Shown here: positions 23,174-35,388 of the stretch, one piece after another
Layout of the letters: each line of letters starts with the position of its first letter
How positions within the stretch are numbered: the first letter of the stretch is position 1
Assembly (NCBI RefSeq): GCF_035222375.1
Contig: NW_026946366.1
Coordinates: 2,666,001-2,730,000, forward strand
Source of the DNA: Podospora pseudocomata
Taxonomy: Eukaryota; Ascomycota; Sordariomycetes; Sordariales; Podosporaceae
Length of the DNA stretch: 64,000 nucleotides
Direction of reading: 5' to 3'
Notes under the pieces: generated by a model
The model's database searches: none
What the model was told of the DNA's origin: nothing
What the model saw: only the letters and a program-made list of their open reading frames with translations
Program-made: the position numbers and the translations under genes

Positions 23174-26015
23174 TTGTAGTCAGTGCGACCGTAGATCGAG
23201 CAAGATTCATTTGATGTCGTCGACTGACAGCGCAGGCGACACTTTGCGGGTGAAGAAACGACACTTATCCGCATTCCCTATTCGTGTCGAGATTCGATGA
23301 TGTTATGAGTATGAAGTCTTGGAGGGGATCCCCGGCCCAGTACAGCGAAGGGAAGAGATACAGCACAACAAGTAAAGAAGGTGTACAAATTTATCCAGGG
23401 ACTCCAGCAAAGCTTTGTACACAAGACGATTAGAACTATTGTAATATCTGGGGATACATACTTCGTTGGAAGAGGAGTCAGGACGGGGAGTGGTTGGTGG
23501 CTGGTACTACAGCTTTTGTTGGTTGAGAGGTTTTAGTGAACGTACATGTATCTTTAAAGGAGAGGAGAGAAGGGAGAAGGAGTGCGGTAATAGGGTGTAG
23601 AAGGGTGGATGAAGGGAGTGATGGAAAAGAAAATGAATGATACCCTTTGCTAACCATCTCTGAACATGCAATTCTTCTCTTGTCGTGATTTAAAGACTTG
23701 TACATGCTGCTTCTGTCTTGGCTTTTGGCCTCGATGCTTCTATACAGGTCGATCACCGCTAGGTTGATACCTGTCTAAAGATGCCTAGCTGCTATGAACT
23801 TGACCACGTCTCCCTCTGAGGCGTTTGCGATGACAAGACCGACGGGGCAATACCATCAGGATCCAACGTCGTCAGTCCGGAGTGGAACTTCTGAGCTTTT
23901 TTCCAACCCGTACTGCCTACTTACTTGTTTCTAATTCTTGTCCTCTATGCTTTGGAACGTTCGTAGAAGAAAGCAAAGAATATCATCGCGACACTTTCTT
24001 CCACCGCCTCAAGTAACATCTGGTAAGCAGAGATAGTTCGATTTGATTCATATGTAGAGGTACGAAGTCCGCATACCTACCCTATTATAACCATCGGGTT
24101 AATAAGTTCTCACCTGGGTCGTCATACCACCTTTTTTTGGGGGTCTATTATATACTTGGCAATCGTGCTTCTGGCCGTGCAGCCTTTTGTATGAAACTGA
24201 TCTTGTTTGTTTTTCTTGTTTTTGAGGAGACAAGTCAGTATTGGGGAGATTGTTTTTGTCTCGGGGATGTGTCGTGTGAGGAAGTGGCAACGACAAGAGC
24301 GTGGTTGTGTGGTGGAGCTTGAGGAAAGACTGGGAGTGTTTTTGTCAACTTTTGGCAACAGCCCTCTCTTCTTGGAATACTGGCAGATTCCAAAGTAGAA
24401 GGCTTCGTAGAAGTCTATAGATTCTCGGCCTGGCACTCACCTGGTATCTGTATAAGTTTGTGTACGGCAGACTTGTGTTTTGAGTATCTCTTTGACGACA
24501 AGTCCTTGCTGGAAGGATTCGTCATATTAAGGCTATGTACAAGGATAGAAAGCTTCTAGAATGGCTCAACATGTATTTACGAGAGAACGTTTCGGATTGG
24601 GCCATCTCCAGTTAATTTCGACAAGGCATGCTACTTGGTTTGGACTACATACATTTGATGTTCCAAGGCTACGGTCTGTGTACTTTCTCATTCGTATGCA
24701 GCACGAAAAACCACGGTGCCTTGAGAAATTCAGCCGTTGTGGTTACCCATGAGATGCCCCTGATTTTAAAACCGACAAGGAACAGAAACGGCACGGTATG
24801 TTTTCCCCTTTGGTACCCAACGTTCACTCCAGCTCTTCGAGTTCCAGATTCTCAGAACGAACTCGGTTGACACCGTACCTAGGTCCCAAATTCCGCTCTC
24901 TCCGTTGAAGGCAAGCTTGAAAGTCCCTGCCAGGTACCTCAACCAAATTGCCCAAAGGGGATTCCGACAGCCCAGGTCAGGGTGAGCGGGAAGCATCTCC
25001 TTCTTTGTCCGTTGTGGTGGCGTGGTAAGAATCTTGCTGTACACGTGGGACTATTACACACAAAGAAACTCGGCAACAGAGATCGCACGCGATTTTTAGA
25101 GTTTGTTTCGTAAAGGTCAAATTTGGAGAGGCAGGAGCGTTGAGGTGGGCAGGCAACCATGCAGGCAGAGAGTGATCGCTCAACAGTGTCAAGAGAAGGG
25201 AATTGGGCGGACATATCACATCACTCATTCTAACATCATTGCAAAACATGGCAGTAAAAGATTGCTCAGTTACATTCCCATTTTACCGGGAGTGAACCAA
25301 ATAAATAACAATAATCCTTCGCACACTATCCATCCTTCAAAATCGCACCAGGGGGGTATATTGATTCGCACTCCATCCCAAAAACAAAACAGCCGTCAAA
25401 TCAAAAAACCACTATTCACCAGAAAGAAAACCGCTTCTTTTTCTCTTTTGTTCATAACTCTTTCCCGTCCAATTCTCCTCCGCTCCTTTTCCTCAACCGA
25501 AACCCAAATTTCCCGACCGTTGGTACCGGTAGTTGAACTGCCGGTGAGATGGTGTGAGGTGAGGTGTTTGTTTTGTTGGCGCCTCAGCTCGTGTGGAGTT
25601 TTGACTTTTGAGTTGGAGACCGCTGGAGCCCCTTTTCCCAAGCCTTGCTCCACACATCCCAGCACACCAACAAACCATCCGGTCTCTCGCCAAACCCACC
25701 AACCAAGGGATACCGGTTCGTCTGATGACAGAATTCATCTTGTCGAGGTGAAAAAAGATTGCTGAGCTGAGAACTTTTCGGCAGTCGTTGCTTTGTTGTT
25801 GTTGGTATCCTTCTGAGGCCCCTGCCCTCCGTGACAAAAAAAAATGAATAACTTTTTGATATCCCCTTCCCGATTCATAAAACCCTCCGGAACGCCGTGC
25901 TGTGTTGTTTGCAAAAGTTGGTGTGGTATAAATATAGACAAATGAAACAGAAGCGCAGAGCAGATGAGTCGTCGAGTGTGTCGTCTCAACGACTCATGAC
26001 AGAGTTAGAGTCGAC
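23174..26015. other. Intergenic region between convergent ARP1 and DUF3602 gene
   Basis: 2.8 kb with no coding unit I can support. Open frames are short, unconserved and interrupted. The sequence is AT-richer than its surroundings in places (about 23480-25500). The last kilobase is probably the 3'-UTR of the minus-strand gene. No tRNA-like pair of A and B boxes was found. Confidence 0.4.
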
Positions 26016-26450
26016 TTAGTGGCCGAGGCTGCTGATGCGGCCCCAGAAGCCAGACTTGGTGCTGCCGTTGGTGCTGTTGGAGTCTCTCCGGCTGAGCTCG
26101 GTCGAGGTCTTCTTGGTGGAGGAGGAGCTGGAGCTGAAGATGTTGCCGGCGCCACCGCGGCCTACGTGGCTGATGGTGGCAGCCTTCTCGCGGACCTCGG
26201 CGCGGGTGAACTCCTCGTCGAAGGAGAGGACAGGGCGCTCGGCTTTGGCGTGAGCGTTGCCGGCACCGCCCCGGCCGGAGTAGAAACGGCCGGTGCTGGA
26301 GGGGGTGGTAGCAGCGGGGGTAGGGACACCGGAGGGAGCGGTGGTCTGAGGAGCACGGAAGAAGTTGCCAGCACCGCCACGGCCAGAGTGGGTGTAGCTG
26401 TTCTTAGCAACGGTGGGGTGAGGCTCGGTGATGGTGTAGAGAGAAGGCAT
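26016..26450 (-). CDS. DUF3602/Par32-like small protein with GRGGAGN repeats
   Basis: Single exon, 144 residues. Three copies of (S/V)GRGGAGN, at residues 22-29, 58-65 and 96-103, are spaced by Ser/Thr/Pro-rich linkers. This is the hallmark of the fungal DUF3602 family, whose yeast member Par32 is a phosphoprotein that inhibits ammonium transporters downstream of TORC1. Whether this small version does the same is not known. The C-terminus is Ser/Thr-rich (SSSSSSTKK) and ends with GFWGRISSLGH. No membrane segment is visible. The gene sits alone, with 3 kb of non-coding sequence on each side, suggesting a large regulatory region. Confidence 0.85.
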   Translation of the reverse strand: MPSLYTITEPHPTVAKNSYTHSGRGGAGNFFRAPQTTAPSGVPTPAATTPSSTGRFYSGRGGAGNAHAKAERPVLSFDEEFTRAEVREKAATISHVGRGGAGNIFSSSSSSTKKTSTELSRRDSNSTNGSTKSGFWGRISSLGH

Positions 26451-29400
26451 TTTGGCGGTTGAGTGTCTTGTTTGTTAAGGACAAGAGGTTGTTGTGTTGT
26501 GTTGTGTTGTGAGGGTGGTACTCGGGTGTCAGAGACAGAGCAGAGAGAGCTTGAAGCTTTGGGCAGTGAATTTGCTTTTTGATGGTGTAGTCTGGTCGAG
26601 ATATCCTTGTGTAAAAAAAAAGGGAGCAGACAAAGGAGAGCTATTATACCCAAGGCAAGGAAAGTGCCTTGTGTGTAAGTGAAATTGCCAAGCATGGGCC
26701 AAGGGGCAGACAGATGGAGACAGGAAACGGGAAACGAAACTTTTCCCCAACAAGCCCCCCCCTCTTGGATTCCAGCCAAACAAAGATCCAGCGCCGTAGC
26801 ACGAGCTCTGGGCGGAAAGCCGCATGATCATGGCACCCTGGCGCTAAGCCGCCTGGAAGGACAGCGAAAAAAGAGTACAAGCCCGGTACTTTGCCCTGTA
26901 GCCCTCTTTGTTCCAACGCCCGATTGGCGCCCTGGCAAAAATTTGCAGGGCAAAGACGCAAGAGCTTCACCAAGATGGCCTCTTTTGGCATGGCAGGGTC
27001 ATCGTGGGCATTCGCAAGATCTCGCCATTCGGACTGTTGATAAGCTTACCTAGGCATGATACACTACATAGACATAGAGTCAGAAATGCGATAAATTACC
27101 CTATTCTGGTTCTTTTGGTACATGTTCTCAGTCATCCATCATCAAACACCTATGCGGAGAGTGACTCGGCCTTTTCATGGAGAAGGCACAAAAATGATGA
27201 GCCCCGAGGCCTGGAATTGGCCATGTTAGCGATTGCGTCAGGTACTGCAGTGGACCTGGCCAGGACAGGCTTACATGCTGTGCCCCAGCACGACTGGGCT
27301 GAAAATTTGCTGCCGAGAGTCCACCCAAGCTTTCTGTTAGCTTATGAAAACTCACCTGGCCGTCACGAGACACGCTAATGGTGCTATCTGTTACGAAATC
27401 ATTACTCCATCGCAAGCTCCCCTGTCGTGTACCTTTTGGCCAGACGCCCCGGCAAACGGTACTTGGTTGGACTGGGCAGCCCTGCAAGGGACAGTGACGA
27501 CTTTGTTGTCGAACAACTGTGCGACCACCTGTTTTTCCCATCTCCGCTGCGACGAGGGAAGGAACTTGCAGTGACATGAGACGACAAATGGCCAGTATGA
27601 CCAATATCCAAGGGCTTGCACCATCTCACGTCACCTTCTCATGAAAACGAACAATTCGTCATGAGGGCGACTCCGGCCCGGCCAGGGAGCGGTCAACATG
27701 GCGGCCACGATTCTCAAAAAAGACAGGTCGATGATGCTTCGTCAAGACAGAAAGAACAGAATTTTAAGGTCTCGTGGTTCACCCCGGACCTGGATGAAGC
27801 TTGGCTGCCAGAACAGGGGATCAAATTGGCACATCCACGCTGGTGGGTTTGTGGGGTCGTTGTTTAAAGGCTACCAAATGAGGCATCAGAAAAACAATTC
27901 GGCAAGTTGGCCGTGGCCAGGTTCCCCAGCAGAATCGGTCGGCCCCGGATTTTCAAGGATCTGAGAGCCTCTCCCGTTCGCTGGTTCCCGCGATCCCCGT
28001 CAAGACAGGCATCCCCGCATTTTCAACTCTGCGCTGGCTGTATGTCGTCTCGTTCCCCGCAGGGCATTGAATTCCCAAAGAACAATCTGACGAAGCTTCG
28101 ACTACTCACCTACCCACGAGCTCACATCAGAAGGACAAAGATGCCCTCCTGATCACACCGCAGCAACGCCTTCACAGACTCACTTCTCGACTCTCATTCG
28201 GCTGCCGCCCGGTACACCTTTTCCTCCTCCAAGAAGTCAATCAAGCGGCAAGGGCGATGGCAAACTTGTGGCTTGGGCGCTGGGCGGTTAATGCCGGCAG
28301 GGCACGCAATATGACTTCTTTCGTTCAGCTCTCACAGCTGTCTCGCTCCTTGCCAAGCGCCCGCCCCTGTACTTGGTGGCTGTCATCTGACGTACAGACA
28401 TTTCAACATTGTTTCCAGAAGCTCGCCCGGCATTCTCATTGGCCGTGACTGTTGTAGCATTCCGTCATGTTACTCTGCGCATCGTAGGCTCCCAGGTACC
28501 GTGTGACGCTGGGTGAATCTTGGTGCAGGAGAATTGGTGACTGGAGGTATGGTAAGTTGTGTAAGAGTTGGCGGAACAAGATATGTAGACCATCTGGGCA
28601 TTCGGGACACCCAAGTAGGGAAGCCGAAGTCATAAAGTTATCCAGGGTTGAAGTGAAGATGGACAGTCCGGGCCGAAGTTTCATGACTTCTTTACCGGGC
28701 CGACCCTCAAAGTCTCACTGCGGCAATGTTTTGACACCAGCATGCGGCTCTTGCTCTAAGTGGGAACTGAGTGTAGTAACACAACATATTATCCTCGTAT
28801 AGAAAAAACACTTTCATACATCTCGTGCTCGATTCTGAGCACTTTCAATTGTTGACTTTTCCTGTGATTTCTGTGGTACGAGGCGGCCACCAGCCAACTC
28901 GAAAAAAAAGCCCACTTCAGCCCGGTTCAGTCATCAAACACTTTCATATACCCATCTCTATTCCTCTCAAGCCAGTCAACCAACTCTTTTTGGGCATCGC
29001 CTTTTGCTATGAAGAGCGGTTGTCGTTCCCTTTGCAAAATCGATCCCACCCCTTTGGCTCCTGTCTCAACATGGATTGAAAGGTAGTTTGCGGCAGGACC
29101 AAACTCGCATGGTTGGAACAATCTCTAGGGAAGAGTGGACAAAATGATGGCAGAAATAGAGGGAAAACGGATGTCTTTGGGCACATCAAAAGCGGGTGGC
29201 TGTGGTGCCTATCGACGAGAACCTCCGCTGTGGCGTTTAAGAAACCACCCACGACAAACCCTGTAACCTAGTGTACAAGAGTTAAAATAAACCTGAGAGA
29301 AAGGAAAATTCGTGATTGTCTTTCCAGACCCTGTCTTATTATCTTCCAGGCAGATCAAGGAACAACTTGACATACTCATATCGAACCCTCATCGAAACCA

Positions 29401-29683
29401 GCTCCAGGCTTCTGATACAATCATTTTGGAAAATCGTCAACCGTTTGTTGTGAAATATTCTCTTGGTCGTTTGCTGGCTGACCCTCTAGCAGTTGCAAGC
29501 GAGATCTTTCGTGTGCGCACCACGCCGTTGTTCGCCGGTAAGCCCTAGGCAGTGTTTGCACACGCTTCAGCAGACCAAAATGTGCAAGGGCCCGAGCAGA
29601 TTCTATGCCAGCAGCGGCTATGGAAACAGCTTCGCTCCCCATCACCACCACCGCCACCACCCCCTCTTGCAATCAGCACGTTG
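26451..29683. promoter_or_regulatory. Long divergent intergenic region
   Basis: 3.2 kb without a supportable gene. Close to the DUF3602 start it holds a TGTTG tandem (about 26490-26510). Downstream frames on both strands are short and not conserved. The length is unusual for this window and may indicate complex regulation or an unrecognised non-coding RNA; nothing specific was seen. Confidence 0.4.
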
Positions 29684-30869
29684 ATGATCATTCCCCTCCT
29701 CATCGACATTTCGGGCCCTCACACCCTCTCCCCCTTTGAACCCCGCGACCATTCCCTTCCCGATCGTGACGACGAAGGCAAGGGCAAATCCCCTGAGGTC
29801 TTCACCCCCATCTCCCCCTTTAACCCAGCCAAATCCGCCTTCGAGATCATCCCCAAATGGAACCGACCACCCCCTTACCCCGGTTCCACCACCACCTCCC
29901 CCCCGGCTACAACTTCATCCTCTACCTCAAGATCCTCATAAACTGGTACAACACCTACCACCCAACCGGCCACCTCGGCACCTCCGGCTCAACAATCTGC
30001 TATCACATCTTCCACCGCACCAACCTCGCCCCTTCCACCAAACCACCCTCCGCGAGCACTGGGCCACCCAACCCAGGGTATACACCTGCCCCTCCTGCCC
30101 CCTCCCCTACTCCTCCTGCCCACACCGGTGCTTCACCCTCCACGCGGGCAAGTTTTTTGGTCTATCCGACGACCCTACCATCCTCCTCGACGACCTGTTG
30201 ACCTGCTTCGGACCGGAGAACCATGACCTCAACGACCACAACTGGGGGAAGATCCCGAGGATAGAGTTTCAGTCGCTGGAGCAGTACGAGAGGTTTCTTT
30301 TGGGGGGTTTGTACACGATGGACAACAACTTGAAGAGGAATATGGAGACGCGGTTGTTTCAAATTCACGGTTTTTACGTCCATTTCGAAAAGATGGTGAG
30401 GGAGTTGGAAAGGGGGGGTGGAGGGGTTGCTTGAGTTGTACAGGGAGGTTGTGGATTTGAGAAACGGGCAGGGGGAGGGGAGGATTTTGGGGGGTGTACT
30501 CGAGGAGATTAGACGGCGGGAAAAGGAGGAGGTGATGAGGAAGAAGAGGAGGTGGGGGGATAGGGGGAGTATGGAAGAGGTGATGGTGGGTTGTGATGGG
30601 GTGTCTACCGTATCTTCTGGCAGCAGTGAGGGGTGTGTTGGCAGTGACAAGGCTGCTGACAATGATAAGCGTGATGGTGGGTTTCCTTCCCCGACAAAGA
30701 AACGCAAGTCGGTTGGGACGACGGATGATGAGAAGGATGAGGACGCGCCTTGGGGACCGATTGCTCAGAATATAACGCTCGCATGACGCAGGAGCTTTGC
30801 AGGCGGCTGGATGAGGAGAGCAACGAGGAGACCAAGAGGCGCCACGGCCTGACTGAATACGAGATGTGA
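29684..30869 (+). pseudogene. Frame-disrupted gene of unknown family
   Basis: Coding-like sequence runs from an ATG at 29684 (MIIPLLIDISGPH) to a TGA at 30867 but jumps between frames about four times. It leaves the first frame near the C7 run at 29898-29904, shifts again near 30040, again at the G7 run at 30412-30418, and finally near 30775 before ending in TRRHGLTEYEM-like sequence. No GT-AG pair explains the jumps. Between shifts the peptide looks real: YNFILYLKILINWYNTYHP, a CPSCPLPYSSCPHRC cysteine cluster that may bind metal, then WGKIPRIEFQSLEQYERFL and a basic, Glu-rich tail. Family unknown. It is either a decaying gene or a gene damaged by homopolymer sequencing errors. Confidence 0.6.
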
Positions 30870-32001
30870 TTTTGGAGGGCTTGTCTTGGTTTTGATTGAA
30901 AAGCATTGGCTTTTGGAAGTTGGGGGACCGAAACGCTGTTGTCACTCGGGTATCTTGAACCGGATACCGCAGCTATAATACCATCTGGAGTTTGAAAAGG
31001 GACGGCGTCGTTTTTACCATCTTGAGTTGGAAACAAAACTGGTATATGGTTCCTATCGGAGTTTTATTTGGAGTTGAAGGACCCCAAAGGCTGGGCTGGG
31101 AAGGCAAATCTGTTTTTATTACCAACAGATACCCCTAGATTTGATACCCCATTGGATATGGTATGGCAAGGAGTCAGGGAAAGGGACAGCGTTGTATATT
31201 AACTTGGTTATTCGGGAACTGGGAATGGTTTCTGGAAAGTGTTCGGTTTACTGTCGTTATGGACACACATATGAGACACGAAATCCAAAGAGAATGTTTC
31301 ATTAACCCAACCCAACGTGCTCACTGCATATGTGCGTGTATTGTACAAGTTTTGGCCGCCCTTCCTCATCATTATCACGATGCCTGGCACTGCGAATTAG
31401 ATCAACGCAGAAATGCTGAACTCTGCCCTAAGAACAATCAAGACCTTCTTGTGGATAGTCAACAGGCCCTCAAAAATTGTTGATAAACTTCAAAAGATAG
31501 TTATTCGGCCTCAAAAGAGAGTTATTAAGCCTGAAAGGATAATTACGATGCCTTAGAAGAACATGATAGGTCTTGAAAAAATAGACTAAACGCCTGTTTT
31601 CTTCTTGAAAAGGCCCAGTAGAAATCATCTCTCTATACGATACATAGGTACACACATACAAGTCTAGCCGTGATGGGATATCTCTTAAAAGCAGAGCCAT
31701 AGCAAGGACTACTCAAAACACAACCACACCTCCGCAAATAATTCAGATCAAAAATGATTATATAAACAGGCTAACATTCATCCCAAAAAAAAAAAAACTC
31801 TCAAGATATATCCCCCCATCTCCCAAGGAGATAGACTCCAAAAAAGCTTTAAAAAAAACCCGTCAGAAAAGAAAAGAAAAACGCAACCAAGGTATCTCTA
31901 AACCGCCCACACCCGTGGTATCCATCCCCCCTCACTTTTTCATCCCCTAAGAAAGAGTTTCTCATGTCTTCGTTTCAAACAGATATTACCCTGGTATCAC
32001 T
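30870..32001. other. Intergenic region (disrupted gene / chitin synthase 3' end)
   Basis: 1.1 kb, AT-rich between 31480 and 31960 with A-runs, consistent with the 3'-UTR of the chitin synthase on the minus strand. Short imperfect repeats of an ATAGTTATT...CTCAAAAG type occur at about 31480-31530. No gene is supported. Confidence 0.4.
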
Positions 32002-35000
32002 TTAGACACCCCTAAACATCCTCACAATCAAGAACCACAACGCGCCAATAAACTTGAACGCACTCAAACCAGCCACACTCCACAACACCACCTGCAGGTA
32101 AATGTTGGCCTTGTGGGCCTTGGACTCCTCCTCGGTTCTCCCCGAATCGTCCTCCACAACTCTGTCCAGACCGCCCGTGCTCAGCACGACAGCGACCAGG
32201 GCAAAGTTCATCAACATCCAAATCAACACGACCACCGTCCTGACGCCTCTGTAGTAATCCATCTGCTTCTCCTCGAGCTGAGCCGGTGTTGGGGCCTTGA
32301 CCTCCTTGACGGGCTTGCGGCTAAAGACTTGCATTTCCCTCTCGTACTGCGCGTTGAGATCGCCCTCATCAGGCAAATCAGTCTTACCCTGGCCGTCCTT
32401 GGTGCTGACTGTGGGCAAAGCATCCGGCTTGTCGTCACCCTTGGTACCCCACGAGATGTCATGCGTGTTGCAAAAGGCGTACACGTTCAGGACATTGGTG
32501 TAGGTGGGGGAGAGCAACATATACTGAATCAACGAGGTGAACATGTGCCAGGGGTCGAACATCATGAGCGAGGCGATGAACCAAAGACCGTACGTCGACA
32601 GAACCGAGATGATCAACGTGTAGAAGACCTGGTTCTTGAACAAAGAATCGATGCTGAAGTTGTTAACTTGCAGATCTTGAATGATGGCGTCGACGGCGAT
32701 GTATACGGCTGCAAACATGAGATAGATGAAGATGATGGCCCAGAAAATAACCATGGCCATGTAATATCTCCCGGAACCAGCTGGCCTGTTGCCCATCGCC
32801 AAGACGAAGCATGTCATGAGCGATACGCCGTACAGCCAGAGGAACACCACACCCAAGATTTCGCCCACTTTACCCAATAGTTTTTCGTCTCCCAAACTTG
32901 TCGTCAGGATCTTGAAAACCAAAAAGAAGTTGCCGATAGCGAACCAAGCGAAGATCATGTTGATGGTGTTGAAGATGAATTCGATAAAGAAGAAGAATTT
33001 GCGGAAAATAGAGTGATCGGACCGGAAGAACTGATGGAAGTGGACAATGGCGTAGATGGCAGCGAAGAAAGAACCGTTAAGCCAGCGACGACGCTGGAGA
33101 ATCAACTCGGTAACCGTGTCTGGCACATCAGTTTCGCCCGTGGCCGACTTGACATACTGAAGAATCCAGTGGCAGTTCCGCTTGGTGACAAGCTCGAAGC
33201 ACAGAATACGATCTTCGGCGAGGTACATGTTGGCTGTGAAAATACCAGCATCACCGCCGTGCAGTTTCTCACCAGCAAAGTACTTCTCCAACGGCCCCTG
33301 ACCGTTCTTGTCGTTTTGCAGCGCAACGTACCGGTAAGCCGAGAAGGCACCGGGCAAGACGGAAATGAAACCAAAGGCAGATTCGAGAGGCTTGTCCAAT
33401 ATGTTACTCATCTTGTACTCGAAGTTTTGCGTGGCCACCAGTGGGTTGATCAAGTTCTTTCCACCCTTGCCTACAAGCGATGGTTAGCTACTTATCATGG
33501 GAAAGGCATGCGTAAATTGATAGAACCCACCTAGCATAGCCTTGATCTCGCCGCAAGCACCACCGCACATGGGCTCAAGGTCGAAAGCCTTCCAAAGCTG
33601 GTAAATCGAGCTGCCACCAGGCTTGGTACCAGCGTCGATCAACACGCAAATGTTGGGATCCAGCACCTTTCCAAAGGCGTCAAAGAACCAACGATGAGAG
33701 TTGATCTTCTTCTGGTTCTTTTCCTTGAGACAGAAAAGCATCTGAACGGGCTGCTGCTTGGGAATAAGCTGCACAACGTCGTTCTTGATGGCCATGCCGA
33801 CCTGGGTGGTGTATTCGTAGATGTGTGCCGTGACGTCCTTATTGTTAACTTGCTGCTTGGCAATACCCTCTTGATACACACCCATACCAGCGAGCAAAGC
33901 TCTCGTCCTTGGGTTAATCTTGGCACGACCGTCACTAACGACGCACACCACAATCTTCTTCCACGCATCCTTGCCCCAGGTCTTGCTCTCAGTCCGTTTG
34001 CACATGTACTCGACGTTCTTGAACACACCAATCATGGTACGCGCAAACAGAATTTCGTCTTCGTTGTACATGGTGACCACAATGAACAGCTCGGTATGTC
34101 TGGGCTTGCTGAAGAGCTTTTGGCGGAGGGTGAAGTTCTCGTTGTAGAAATCCGAAGGATCGCAGGTGGCAGCTGTATATCTCATGTGGGTGAACTCATC
34201 GCGCTCTCCGTGGGGAAGCTGGTTCAGCAGCTTTGGAGGAATTGGGCAATCAAGAACCAAGTTCCCGCGGTACAACAGAACCTGCTTCACCGTCTTCCAC
34301 CTCTTGATCGCATTTTGATTTTTTGGCGCCTGCTGCTTGTCGTGATAGGGGTCGTTTTGCCCAACTTGCGAGTCGTTGTGCGTCAACATCGGCCGTCTGT
34401 CGTCCTCGGGGAAATATCCTCCACCCCCGTCATACCCTTGGCCCTGCATGGGCGTTGGCTCATATGGCTGGTTGTAGTAGGCATCGTGGTGTGCCTCCGG
34501 GTTCACCCCATACCCCCCCAAGTTGTCTACGGATTGCTATTCCACCAGAGTCAGTCTTCCGCCCTCAACATCCCCCCATTCCCAGAGATACTCACAGCGG
34601 TCTGCATTTGTAACGAATCACCAGGGCTGAATCTACCAGGACCAGCACTGGGCATATCCAAATGGGAGTGTCCGTAGGGCGCGTCGTCAAGTTGGTACCC
34701 AGATTGCATGGGATGGGCAGGAGAAGGACTCCTGCGAGGGTTACGCGTCTCCATGGGATGGCTCTCGTAATAATCGTCGTCTGTACGTCCAGAAAGTTAG
34801 CCTTGGTCCCCTTCCCCTGAGTAAACTTACGCCCCTAGCGTAGGCCAGCTTTCCCACATATGCAGGCCAACGTAATACGGACCCTTAAGGTAGGTAGAAT
34901 TAAGAATAAACCAAGCCACTGCGCCGCGAGACCTGACACAGCTTCCACTCGTGCAGTAGGTCGAATGCTGAGCTGAGTAGGAGGTATGGTAGGGGTGAAA

Positions 35001-35388
35001 AGCCGACTTGCACCAGGCAAGACAGAGGAGGACGAGAAACAATGATGCGGCTCGGACAGAGGCCGCGGGCCAGAAAAGGAGGAACGAGGCACCCAGAGGA
35101 ACCGGCCACTTGGGCTTTGAAGGGGTAAAGAATGTGATGTGATGCTGGGATCGGCAAAGGTGTGGAGGAGCGAAAGGTACAAACGCGGAAGGGGTAGGGG
35201 GGAGGAAGGGAAACCCAGAGGATTAAGGTCGGGCCTGCCCTTGTAGAGCGACCCACCGCCACCTCGAATTCAGGGTCTCATGAGGATGGATCACGGGGAA
35301 ATGTAAGACGAAGGGGGGGGGGTTCTCATGACAACTGGATTGATGGTAACAAAAGAGTGTGTGACTTACTTAAACGATTATATGCCAT
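32002..35388 (-). CDS. Chitin synthase, division 1 (class I/II type)
   Basis: Four exons on the minus strand, 35388-35370, 34780-34596, 34536-33531 and 33470-32002, give 892 residues. The first exon (MAYNRL plus one base) is joined over a 589-nt intron to [19 protein letters not shown], a typical N-terminus. The catalytic part contains [75 protein letters not shown] and Q529-RRRW, the processive glycosyltransferase motifs. About seven membrane segments follow. It makes beta-1,4-linked GlcNAc polymer at the plasma membrane. The [13 protein letters not shown] and TTQVGMAI blocks exclude class III and suggest class I, with class II possible. Downstream exons are certain; the 19-nt first exon is well signalled (GTAAGT). 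Confidence 0.92.

Noticed and set aside
26451-29683. Possible protein gene in the 3.2-kb gap
   Set aside because: All frames are short, unconserved and mutually overlapping, and no chain of splice sites gave a family-like product.
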